From positions 3,348,001 to 3,412,000 of the forward strand of contig JAZGVH010000002.1 of NCBI GenBank assembly GCA_039889245.1: DNA of 64,000 nucleotides, read 5' to 3'. Both the position numbers and the translations under genes were made by a program. Each line of letters starts with the position of its first letter. The stretch's first letter is position 1. This DNA comes from Dermatophilaceae bacterium Soc4.6. GTDB taxonomy: Bacteria > Actinomycetota > Actinomycetes > Actinomycetales > Dermatophilaceae. Positions 28,361 through 35,692 of this stretch are shown here, in pieces. Under the pieces are notes generated by a model. The model ran no database searches, had not been told where the DNA came from, and worked only from the letters and a program-made list of their open reading frames with translations.

Positions 28361-28435
28361 GAAGTGGGACGGCCGCACTCGCGGCGAAGTGGGACGGCCG
28401 CACTCGCGGCGAAGTGGGACGGCCGCACTCGCGGC
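28361..28435. repeat. Tandem array of three 25-bp hairpin units (array i)
   Basis: Three identical 25-bp units start at 28361, 28386 and 28411. Each contains the hairpin GCCGC-ACTC-GCGGC (28372-28385, 28397-28410, 28422-28435) joined by GAAGTGGGACG. Related hairpin arrays occur at 30896 and 32806. Confidence 0.9.
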
Positions 28436-28445
28436 GATAGGACGC

Positions 28446-28799
28446 ATGTTCCCTTGCTCGATGCCAAAGCCCTACCGGCCGGTGCCGACGGATCGGCAGA
28501 CACCCCAACGTGGGTAGACATCTTGCCCTCGTTCGGTCGTTCGACGATGGAGACTCCCCCGGGCGCGGTCACGCGGGACCGGCTCGGGCCCACCCAACGC
28601 CGCCAATGTCGGACTGGTCGCACATTGTCGAGCCATGGTTGCGCGCCTCTCAGGGAACCGGAAGGAAGCATTTCGCGGTTGCCGTGTCCTGGGGCTCAAC
28701 ACGGCTCTACGCTGCTGCCACACTCCCTAGGTTCCAACGCCGTGCCTCAGCGGCGGGCTCGAGGGAGTGCTCGTTCGTCATCGACATCAGGAGCACAAT
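28446..28799. other. Upstream region without gene
   Basis: The 354-bp stretch between the hairpin array and the secreted-protein gene shows no convincing gene. Its 3' end carries a CAGGAG ribosome site (about 28788-28793). Confidence 0.5.
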
Positions 28800-30521
28800 A
28801 TGGCAGGTTTTGCGGTTTTCCCGCGCCGTTTGGGCGTGGTCGCCGTGGGGGCGTTGGTCGTCACGGGCCTCGCGTCGTGGCCGGTGGCGACAGCCGCCGG
28901 TGGTGCCGCCTCAGGTGGTGCGGCTGCGGTGGTGTCGGTGTCGAGTGCGGTGCAGGTGGGCGTTTCGACGCCGACGGCCAGCCTGAGTAGGGCCACCCTG
29001 GTCACCAGGCGGCAGCTGCCGGTGCTGGGACGCCCGACGACATCGACCAATGCCCACACTCTCACGACGCTCACGTCCCCTCAGGTGGCGTCTGCAGCGA
29101 CAGCACGCTCGACCTTGCTCCACAGCTTTGACGGTGTTAGTGCGCTGGAGAACAAGGCCGCGGCGGGCTTTGACCTCGAGCCGCCGGACGAAGGACTGGG
29201 CGCCGGGAACGGCTTCGTCGTGAACTTCGTCAACGTCACCGGCCAGATCCAGGACACCTCGGGAGCGGTGCTGGTGAAGCCGTTCTATCTCAACACGTTC
29301 TTTAAGGAGCCGGCGACCGCGAACACCTCGGACCCTCGCATTTTCTACGACAGCAGCAGCGGTCGGTGGATCGCGAGCATCCTGGAGTACGCCTTCGACA
29401 GCAAGACCGGACTGATCAGCGAGAGTCACGTGGACGTGGCGACGAGCCGAACCAGCGACCCCCGTGGGCAGTTCCGGATCTTCCGGGTCGACACGACCAA
29501 CCCCAACCACGCCGATTGCCCGTGCCTGGCGGACTACCCGATCCTGGGCGTCGACCAGGACAACGTCTACATCTCGACGAACGAGTTCGACAAGACGCTG
29601 ACGCGGTTTAACGGCGCCCAGCTGTACGCCATCTCGAAGTCGCAGCTGGTGTCCGGAGCCTCCGCCCCGCGCCTGGTCTTCTACCAGAACCTGTCCGTCG
29701 CGGGTGTGCCCGGGTATCACGTCCAGCCGGCGAACAGCTACGGACCTGCCGGGGTCGAGTACCTCATGAGTTCCCTGGACCCGAACAACACCTTCGACAA
29801 CCGGCTCGCCGTCTGGGCGCTGACCGACACCGGGGCTGTCACCCGCGGCGGTACCCCGGCCCTCTCGGTGCAGGTCATCTCGTCCGAGGCGTACGCGCTG
29901 CCCCCGAACGCGCAAACACCGCCCGGCATGTGCACCGGCAGCCTCTGCGGGAAGGCGGGAGCCCCGACCACGGGAGTCGTGGCCTCTGACTTCGACGCCA
30001 TGCAGGAAGTGCAGTACATCAACGGCAACCTTGTCGGCGCTCTCAACACCGCAGTAAACGTGGCAGGGGACAGCGGGTCCCGCGCTGGGATCGCGTGGTT
30101 CGTCGTCCACCCACAGGTCACCGGTGGGGCCATCTCCAGCCAGACCCGGGTGACCCGGCAGGGCTACGTCGCCCAGTCCGGGGAATACCTGCTCTTTCCG
30201 CACCTGAACATGACCCCGAACGGGGCCATGGCCATGACCTTCGGATTCGGCGGACCAGCCACCTACCTGTCCGCGGGGTACGCCACCGCACCGGCCGGCA
30301 AACCGTTCGGCGCGATCCGCACGGCCGGCGCCGGGGTCACCACCGACAACGGCTTCACGGGGACCGCGAAGTTCGGCGGCGTCGGCAGATGGGGCGACTA
30401 CTCCAACGGCCAGATCATCCCGGGCACCAACAACGTCTGGCTCGCGACCCAGTACATCCCCGGCAACGGGGACGGCAACGCCAACTGGGGCAACCGCATC
30501 TTCGAGCTGAACCTCGGCTAG
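28800..30521 (+). CDS. Large secreted protein, probably beta-propeller-like
   Basis: Exported protein of 573 aa. The ATG is set by the upstream CAGGAG site; the signal peptide FPRRLGVVAVGALVVTGLAS begins near residue 6 with likely cleavage after the Ala-rich TAA. Repeated strand/turn blocks such as DPRIFYDSSSGRWIASILEY, PCLADYPILGVDQDNVYIST and GVGRWGDYSNGQIIPGTNNV suggest a multi-bladed repeat fold. Cysteines occur in PCLADC-like and CTGSLC pairs. No catalytic motif recognised. It is cargo of element I, with hairpin arrays in the gaps on both sides. Confidence 0.8.
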   Translation: MAGFAVFPRRLGVVAVGALVVTGLASWPVATAAGGAASGGAAAVVSVSSAVQVGVSTPTASLSRATLVTRRQLPVLGRPTTSTNAHTLTTLTSPQVASAATARSTLLHSFDGVSALENKAAAGFDLEPPDEGLGAGNGFVVNFVNVTGQIQDTSGAVLVKPFYLNTFFKEPATANTSDPRIFYDSSSGRWIASILEYAFDSKTGLISESHVDVATSRTSDPRGQFRIFRVDTTNPNHADCPCLADYPILGVDQDNVYISTNEFDKTLTRFNGAQLYAISKSQLVSGASAPRLVFYQNLSVAGVPGYHVQPANSYGPAGVEYLMSSLDPNNTFDNRLAVWALTDTGAVTRGGTPALSVQVISSEAYALPPNAQTPPGMCTGSLCGKAGAPTTGVVASDFDAMQEVQYINGNLVGALNTAVNVAGDSGSRAGIAWFVVHPQVTGGAISSQTRVTRQGYVAQSGEYLLFPHLNMTPNGAMAMTFGFGGPATYLSAGYATAPAGKPFGAIRTAGAGVTTDNGFTGTAKFGGVGRWGDYSNGQIIPGTNNVWLATQYIPGNGDGNANWGNRIFELNLG

Positions 30522-30549
30522 GAGCGCGGTCAGGAGCACAAGACCCGGG

Positions 30550-30578
30550 GGGTCCGCACGCATGGCGCGTGCGGACCC
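30550..30578 (+). terminator. Terminator hairpin after the secreted-protein gene
   Basis: GGGTCCGCACGC (30550-30561) pairs perfectly over 12 bp with GCGTGCGGACCC (30567-30578), 28 bp after the stop codon. No long T-run. Confidence 0.85.
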
Positions 30579-30689
30579 TCTGGCAGGACGACTTCTTCCC
30601 ACATGCTGACGGGAGGGGGCTCCGACGCGGTCGCCCGTTGGAGGCACCCGTGAGCGCCGAATGTGGGGTCCCCTCCCACAACCAGAGAT

Positions 30690-30810
30690 AAGCACCCACC
30701 GGTGTTGGCGTCGGGCCGAGGGCGAGGAAGGTGGTGTGGGCGGCGCGGGCGTAGGCCAGGGCGTCGTGGGGGCGTCCGGCGCCGTCGTAGAGCAGGGCGA
30801 TGTTCAAGCG
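30690..30810 (-). pseudogene. TPR-protein fragment
   Basis: The minus strand reads NIALLYDGAGRPHDALAYAR and continues AAHTTFLALGP, a single tetratricopeptide repeat. It is cut off on both sides, so it is a relic of a larger TPR protein. Confidence 0.5.
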
Positions 30811-30895
30811 CGGATCGTTCCCTCGAGCTCATAACCACGTTAGTCCAAACGCTTCGAGCACGGATGACGCCAGATGGGTCTCCGGGCGCGCCCAT

Positions 30896-30953
30896 CTCGC
30901 GGCGGAAGGACACGGCCGCCTACGCGGCGGAAGGATGCTGCCGCTCCCGCGTC
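30896..30953. repeat. Hairpin repeat array ii
   Basis: Two to three degenerate units. The clear hairpin is GCCGC-CTAC-GCGGC (30915-30928), and an imperfect one lies at 30940-30953. The units are joined by GGAAGGA, as in array iii. The array ends 13 bp before the GT87 stop codon. Confidence 0.8.
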
Positions 30954-30966
30954 GGGTGGATGTCAT

Positions 30967-32628
30967 TTACCCGGTGCGGAGCTTGTCTCCGTGCTCACCG
31001 AGAGGCTGTGCGTGGGTCCCGAAGACGAGGAGTTGGCCATACGTGGTGTCGCCGGTGGTGAACTCGAAGGCTTGGTCTCCGGTGGGTGTGCGGCCCAGGG
31101 GGATGGGGATGGAGGGCCGGCCCGGGGCAGGGAGGTACTCGACGCGGGTGACGTCGGCGGCGGCCAGGCCCGAGACGGTGATGCCGCGATCGGTGAAGTC
31201 GACGGAGTAGTTGACGGGGTAGAGGGGTCCTGCAGTGCCGCAGCTGGCCGTCGGGTAGCAGGTGGGCCATGCTGCGGTGACCTGGGCTACGGCGGCGGCA
31301 GCGCTGCTCGGTGTCACGGCAAGGGTGGCGCGGGAGGGGACGGGGAGAACGAGGAACCCGATCAGCGCTGTTGTCAGGGTTACGGCGACGAGCCGTGGCC
31401 GGGTGCGCAGCCATCGATGCGGCACGGACGCGGATGCCGGCAGGGGCAGTCGCAGGTCGCTCATCGCGAGCAGGGCGCTCGTGCAGAGCATGCAGGCGGC
31501 GAGGGCCCGCAGGTTGTCGGCCAGATAGCCCGCGCCGGGGGTGGGCGTCCCCAGCGCCGCCACGATCGTGCCGGCGTTGATCGTCATGAGGATCAGCAGC
31601 AGGGCGCCGGCGATCCGCCGGGCCTGGCCAGTCGTCCCCAGCAGCAGGACGCCGGCGATGACGGTCCAGAACTGGTGATGGGTCCACGACACTGGAGAGG
31701 CGGCGACGGTGGCGCACCCCATGAGAATGACGGCCCGCTCCGCCTGACCGGCCTGTGTCAACTGCCGGGCCCGCCACAGCGCGACGATGACCAGACTCCC
31801 TACGAGTACGACCCACACCCCGGTGAGAGCCCCTGGCGCCAGCCCGGCCCGCAGCAGCATGCCGTTGACGGACTGGTTGCCCAACGCGGTAAGGTCCATG
31901 ACCCGGTCGCTGGCGAAGATGGCGGAAGTCCAGAACTGGGTGCTGTCACGCGGCATCACCAGCCACGCCAGACCCGTCGCGACCATGAACCCGGCCGTGG
32001 CGTTTGCCGCGGCCCGACGCTGGCCCGTCACGGCCAAGTAGAGGATGAACAGCAGCGGCGTCAGCTTGACCGCGGCGGCCACCCCCGTCAGGGCTCCGTG
32101 CCATCGGGAGCCGGTCGCCCCCAGTCCGTCAGCCAGGACCGCGGCCACGATGAACAGGCTCACCTGACCGAAGTGGATGTCGCTTTGCCCCGGGGCTGAC
32201 GCCAGCACCCCCACCGCGACCAGCCATGACGTTGTCAACCGACGGGACGGCGCCACGTGGAGCGCGCGACCCGCTACCAGCCGGCCGACACCCACGATCG
32301 TCAGCAGTGACAGGGCCGTCCACATCACGCCCGCCGCGCCGAATGGCAATCGTGCCAGCGGCGCCATCACGAGCGCCGCGAAGGGCGGGTAAGTGAAGGG
32401 ATCACCGTTCTCTGCGTGGAAGTCGTACAGCGCCAGCCCGTGCTCGACCCAACGGGTGCCACCCCAGTAGACGTGTAGATCCGCGAGCTGGTCGTCAGCC
32501 GGACTGCGAAGAATGAGCCAGCACGACACTGACGCGGCCAAACCAAACGCTGCCACCGCGAGCCGTTGAACCGCCTTCCGGGTGAACAGCGACCCTCCGG
32601 CTTCCAGCGTCTTCGCGTCCCCGGGCAC
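30967..32628 (-). CDS. GT87 (DUF2029) polyprenol-linked mannosyltransferase-like protein
   Basis: Polytopic GT-C glycosyltransferase of 553 aa, GTG start. Around ten membrane segments occupy residues about 20-430. The first extracytoplasmic loop has LADLHVYWGGTRWVEHGLAL with the acidic catalytic-type Asp, followed by GDPFTYPPFAALVMAPLARL, typical of GT87. Related enzymes (PimE and paralogues) add alpha-mannose from polyprenyl phosphate to cell-envelope glycans. The last 120 residues after the final membrane segment form an extracytoplasmic domain unlike the usual short tail. Cargo of element I. Confidence 0.82.
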   Translation of the reverse strand: MPGDAKTLEAGGSLFTRKAVQRLAVAAFGLAASVSCWLILRSPADDQLADLHVYWGGTRWVEHGLALYDFHAENGDPFTYPPFAALVMAPLARLPFGAAGVMWTALSLLTIVGVGRLVAGRALHVAPSRRLTTSWLVAVGVLASAPGQSDIHFGQVSLFIVAAVLADGLGATGSRWHGALTGVAAAVKLTPLLFILYLAVTGQRRAAANATAGFMVATGLAWLVMPRDSTQFWTSAIFASDRVMDLTALGNQSVNGMLLRAGLAPGALTGVWVVLVGSLVIVALWRARQLTQAGQAERAVILMGCATVAASPVSWTHHQFWTVIAGVLLLGTTGQARRIAGALLLILMTINAGTIVAALGTPTPGAGYLADNLRALAACMLCTSALLAMSDLRLPLPASASVPHRWLRTRPRLVAVTLTTALIGFLVLPVPSRATLAVTPSSAAAAVAQVTAAWPTCYPTASCGTAGPLYPVNYSVDFTDRGITVSGLAAADVTRVEYLPAPGRPSIPIPLGRTPTGDQAFEFTTGDTTYGQLLVFGTHAQPLGEHGDKLRTG

Positions 32629-32805
32629 GGGACGAGTATGCCGCCCTCCACCGCCCGTCAGGCCATTTCAGGTGAACCTCCAGCGAGGCGAGCCGGACGG
32701 CACGTAGCTCGCCCGCGAAGCCTCGCGGTGCGACTGACTCCCGCATTCAGTTGCGCGCGCCGCGGCCCTATCGAGGACGCACGGTCATTCCGTGGACGGG
32801 ATCTC

Positions 32806-32876
32806 GCCTCGCGGCGGAAGGGGACGGCCGCTGCGCGGCGGTGTGGGGCGGCCGCTCTCGCGGCGGAAGGACGCAT
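32806..32876. repeat. Hairpin repeat array iii
   Basis: Hairpins GCCGC-TGC-GCGGC (32827-32839) and GCCGC-TCTC-GCGGC (32851-32864), preceded by a partial unit and joined by GGAAGG. The array ends in GGACGCATG, as array i does. It lies between the divergent GT87 and lipase genes. Confidence 0.85.
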
Positions 32877-33024
32877 GCACGTCGGGTCTTCGATGGATGT
32901 TCATGGTGTCGGTTCGCCGTTGTCTGGCTGATGAGTTATGGCTGTTACGCTAGGACGACCCTGACTTGGAAGGGTCGGCTACGTACCCGACTGACCTTCC
33001 AGCCGTCGTCGTCTGGAGATCACG

Positions 33025-33933
33025 ATGGATCTGCTCAAGTACAAGTCAATGCTGGCAGCGGCGGGTGTCGCCACGCTGGCAGTCACCGCCAGTGTCGGCC
33101 CTGCGTTTGGTGCGACGTCAGACGTGAGCCCCCCGGGATCGAACGACTTCTCCTGCAAGCCGTCGGTCGCGCACCCCTACCCGGTGATCCTGGTGCCCGG
33201 CACCTACGAGACGATGGAGAAGAACTGGGCCGTCATGTCGCCGCAGCTGAAGAGCGCCGGCTACTGCGTGTTCTCTTTGAACTATGGCGTGGAATACACC
33301 GTGCCCGCGTCTGGGCCGATTGAGAAGTCCGCCGCGGAACTCGGCACCTTCGTTCAGAAGGTGCTCAGTGCGACGAAGACCAAGCAGGTGGAGGTGGTAG
33401 GGCACAGTCAAGGCGGCATGATGCCGCGGTATTACATTAAGTTCCTCGGCGGCACGAAAACGGTGCACGCCCTCATCGGCATCGCGCCCTCCAATCACGG
33501 AACGACACTGAAACCGAACCCATTGAGCTACGTACCCGGTGTCTCCACCGGTGGTGACGGTGCACCATCGACGGTGGCCGCCCCCGCGACGCTCACGGCA
33601 CCGTCCACCGGTGACTTCAACGCGGCTGGGTCCGAGCAGGCGGCCGGCTCGGCCTTCCTCACCAAACTGAACGCAGGCGGTGACATCCAGGGGAGGGTGC
33701 TGTACACGACGATCGCAACCACCCACGACGAGATCGTGACGCCCTACACCAGTGAGGCGCTCGCCGGTCCGGCCACCCAGGTCACGAACGTCGTGATCCA
33801 GAACTTCTGCCCACTCGACCCGATCGAGCACGACCAGACACCGAACGATCCAATCGTGCAGCAACTCGTGCTCGCCGGACTGAACAACAACACTGGGCCG
33901 CTCTCGCCCACGTTCAGGCCGAACTGTTTGTAG
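33025..33933 (+). CDS. Secreted lipase/esterase (alpha/beta hydrolase)
   Basis: Exported lipase of 302 aa. A signal peptide of about 29 residues (AAAGVATLAVTASVGPAFGA) is followed by HPYPVILVPGTYETMEKNW (oxyanion-hole loop), nucleophile Ser in VEVVGHSQGGMMPRYYIKFL near residue 132, probable acid Asp in TTHDEIVTPY and His in DPIEHDQTPND. This matches the actinobacterial triacylglycerol lipase (EstA/LipA) group. GGAGAT precedes the ATG. It is the last intact gene of element I and is followed by a terminator. Confidence 0.88.
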   Translation: MDLLKYKSMLAAAGVATLAVTASVGPAFGATSDVSPPGSNDFSCKPSVAHPYPVILVPGTYETMEKNWAVMSPQLKSAGYCVFSLNYGVEYTVPASGPIEKSAAELGTFVQKVLSATKTKQVEVVGHSQGGMMPRYYIKFLGGTKTVHALIGIAPSNHGTTLKPNPLSYVPGVSTGGDGAPSTVAAPATLTAPSTGDFNAAGSEQAAGSAFLTKLNAGGDIQGRVLYTTIATTHDEIVTPYTSEALAGPATQVTNVVIQNFCPLDPIEHDQTPNDPIVQQLVLAGLNNNTGPLSPTFRPNCL

Positions 33934-33938
33934 CCGAA

Positions 33939-33955
33939 CGCGCAGCAACTGCGCG
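33939..33955 (+). terminator. Terminator hairpin after the lipase
   Basis: CGCGCAG-CAA-CTGCGCG, a 7-bp perfect stem 5 bp after the stop codon. Confidence 0.6.
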
Positions 33956-34682
33956 CGGCACGAGCGAGCCACCGACGCGCCCCCCGCAACGAGCGCGTGC
34001 TCGACGCCACGTCAAACACCGGGTTACTCGGCGTGGCCGCACCCCCGGTTGAGTCGCGGGTCGTTTTGGTGCGGACCTATTGGAGCCAAGGGGGCTTTCG
34101 TAGCAGACTGCCCGCCCCGCGACGACGCGCTCGGTGGGACCTCTCAGCCATTGAGTTCGGTCCAAGCGGCCTGCACGAGCTGACCGTCTCCGGTGCGGGC
34201 ACTGGAGCCAGCGACATGGTGGCCGGCTTGGTGCCCTTCACGAGCGGGTGCAGTGCACGGCAACCTTGGTCCCCACGAGGCCGTTTGGTCCTGATCCGGC
34301 CGCGCGCATCGACGGGCCAGGGGCCGACCGCCCGACCCTACATCGAGGTGTGTCTGTCTGGGCGGTGTGACGCAGGTGATGTCGGGCGTGACGAGGGGCG
34401 GGGGCGAGCGCCATGGCTGTCACGACGGTCTGGTTACGGCGAGGGGGCTCAGGTGCGTGGCCTGCGACCGTGGCGCCCGGGAGAGGTCTGAGCTGGGGTC
34501 AGAGGCACCGGAATCGACAACGAAGATCGCATCGCAGGAAGTATCTTGCCCACAAGATGCCCTCAGTAGCACGCCTAGACACCCTAATCGACCACAGTTG
34601 ACCAGGAATAGAGAAGGCGCGTCTTCGCAGGTCAGAGCATGTTTATGCCGAATGACCCCGAGCTGCGGAAGAGGCTGTCAAC
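33956..34682. other. Gene-free right end of element I
   Basis: About 730 bp with no coding sequence I can support; the open frames present have no domain or ribosome site. A small perfect hairpin ATCTTG-CCCA-CAAGAT lies at 34543-34558. The GC content falls toward the attachment repeat. Confidence 0.55.
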
Positions 34683-34722
34683 GTTCCGCTTCAACGTGCA
34701 AACCCGCAGCTTAGAGGCGGTT
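34683..34722. repeat. Internal attachment-site repeat (attR of I, attL of II)
   Basis: Repeats GTTCCGCTTCAACGTG of the ychF 3' end, then AAACCCGCAG and AGAGGCGGTTT with a few mismatches to 16895-16936. It is followed, as at the left copy, by a homologue of the 137-aa island gene. Confidence 0.7.
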
Positions 34723-34825
34723 TGGTCGTCTCCGGACAGGAGCGCCGGACCTCGTCCACGATTTAGGCCGGGGCGGAGCTGACGTGGCCTCCCGCGGCGA
34801 GTGACGGACTCCGCGAGGGCAAACG

Positions 34826-35242
34826 CTAGAGGCTGCGCCCCTGGCGCGATCCCTTGACGACCACACCGAGCTCCCGTTCAGCGACGTCCACCGACTCCTC
34901 GGCCGAGAGCCAAGAGACCTGGTAAGCCCGGCGTCCGTCGCCGTCAGCGCCTTCAAGCCACCGATGCTGGCCCCACTCCTGGACCGTTGACCCGAGCTCC
35001 TCGCCCTCGATGAGCCAGTCATCGACGTCGCCGTGGAGTGTGCGAGTGACTGCCGCCGTCGGCAAGGGTTCTCCCCAGCGCTGCCACCACAACATCCCGC
35101 CCAGCCGACGCCAATAGACGACAGACTCGACGAGTACATGCCCCGCCGGCTCATCGGTTCCCGGCGAACTCAGCACGCCGACGCGACCGTCGTAGTCCTG
35201 CACCGGGTGGCGCGGCTCGTTCCCGTCTGGAAGCCGTGGCAT
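34826..35242 (-). CDS. Unrecognised island-associated protein (copy B)
   Basis: Diverged homologue (138 aa) of the protein at 17048-17461, beginning MPRLPDGNEPRHPVQDYDGR with the same VVYWRRLGGMLWWQRWGEPL and YQVSWLSAEESVDVAEREL blocks. An in-frame start at 35266 exists, but the MPRLP start aligns with copy A. It is intact although its integrase neighbour has been deleted. Function unknown. Confidence 0.65.
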   Translation of the reverse strand: MPRLPDGNEPRHPVQDYDGRVGVLSSPGTDEPAGHVLVESVVYWRRLGGMLWWQRWGEPLPTAAVTRTLHGDVDDWLIEGEELGSTVQEWGQHRWLEGADGDGRRAYQVSWLSAEESVDVAERELGVVVKGSRQGRSL

Positions 35243-35389
35243 CGCCCAAGTCTGCCGGTCACGCACCCGCGTTCACCGGCTGGGCTCAGTCTTGATGGGC
35301 CGTGGGTCGCGCTGGATCCGGGTCGGAAAGCGCCTGCGCCGGCGGGCGGCGACCGTCACCTGGACCCTCGGACTGGAACAGAGTCAGTG
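35243..35389 (+). pseudogene. Integrase/excisionase deletion scar of element II
   Basis: 35275-35314 resembles the integrase 3' end (as at 17500-17530). From 35316 the sequence switches to the excisionase 3' end, reading IRVGKRLRRRAATVTWTLGL and ending EQSQ. The intervening 1.5 kb present in element I is missing, so both genes were lost in one deletion. Confidence 0.75.
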
Positions 35390-35501
35390 ACTCGAGACCG
35401 CCCCCGCTCACCTTGGCCGTGCCGCGGGTGTGGCCGCCTGGTCGTGGAGCCTCGACCGGGGCGACCGAAGCGCTGGTGCTCCGTGGAGTGCCGGCGGGCA
35501 G
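35387..35501 (+). pseudogene. Zinc-ribbon island gene interrupted by an IS21-type element
   Basis: Homologue of the gene at 19164: CRGCGRLVVEP then RPKRWCSVECRRA. The coding sequence is split at 35501 by the IS21-type element and appears to resume at 38233 after the GGCAG duplication. Confidence 0.8.
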
Positions 35502-35592
35502 TGGCAGCGGCCACGAGAAACTGCCCGGAGGCGGCCACATAACTGCCCGGTAGCGGCCACGAGAAGTGCCCGCTGACGGTCACGGGATCTGC
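35502..35592. repeat. Left-end multiple repeats of the IS21-type element
   Basis: Four copies of a unit of about 22 bp of the form GCGGCCACGAGAA...TGCCCG (the last as ACGGTCACGGGATCTGCCCG). These are probable transposase binding sites. Confidence 0.85.
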
Positions 35593-35692
35593 CCGACACG
35601 AGTTCGTTGGCCTCACCGCATACAGCGGTTGAGGCCCCTCCTGGGGTGCGGTGGCGGTGCTGATGCGCCTGCCGCCCCCCAGGAGGGACACC

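Larger units (their letters stand above)
26883..28385 (+). mobile_element. IS110-family element, copy 2
   Basis: Second copy in the same orientation as copy 1, offset by 3354 bp. Its left end directly follows the IS1182 element, and its right end runs into a tandem array of 25-bp hairpin units, the first of which is also present at the right end of copy 1. Confidence 0.85.
16895..34722. mobile_element. Integrative element I (about 17.8 kb) at the ychF 3' end
   Basis: The segment is bounded by a direct repeat of the ychF 3' end (16895 and 34683). Just inside the left boundary are an unknown 137-aa gene, a complete tyrosine integrase and an excisionase-like gene. The cargo comprises a zinc-ribbon protein, a HepT/MntA pair, small enzymes, secreted proteins, a GT87 transferase and several insertion sequences. 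No conjugation or replication genes were recognised, so it is best described as a mobilisable or degenerate genomic island. Confidence 0.7.

Noticed and set aside
28361-28435. CRISPR array
   Set aside because: The tandem 25-bp units have no unique spacers and no cas genes are nearby.
28361-32876. Integron-like cassette array (hairpin repeats in gaps around single genes)
   Set aside because: No IntI-type integrase is present, the hairpins lack attC features and the genes are in mixed orientation; kept only as a repeat-family finding.
33956-34682. Open frames at the right end of element I
   Set aside because: No ribosome site, no family pattern and skewed composition; treated as non-coding.
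16895-34722. Prophage
   Set aside because: No capsid, terminase, tail or lysis genes are present besides integrase and excisionase-like genes.
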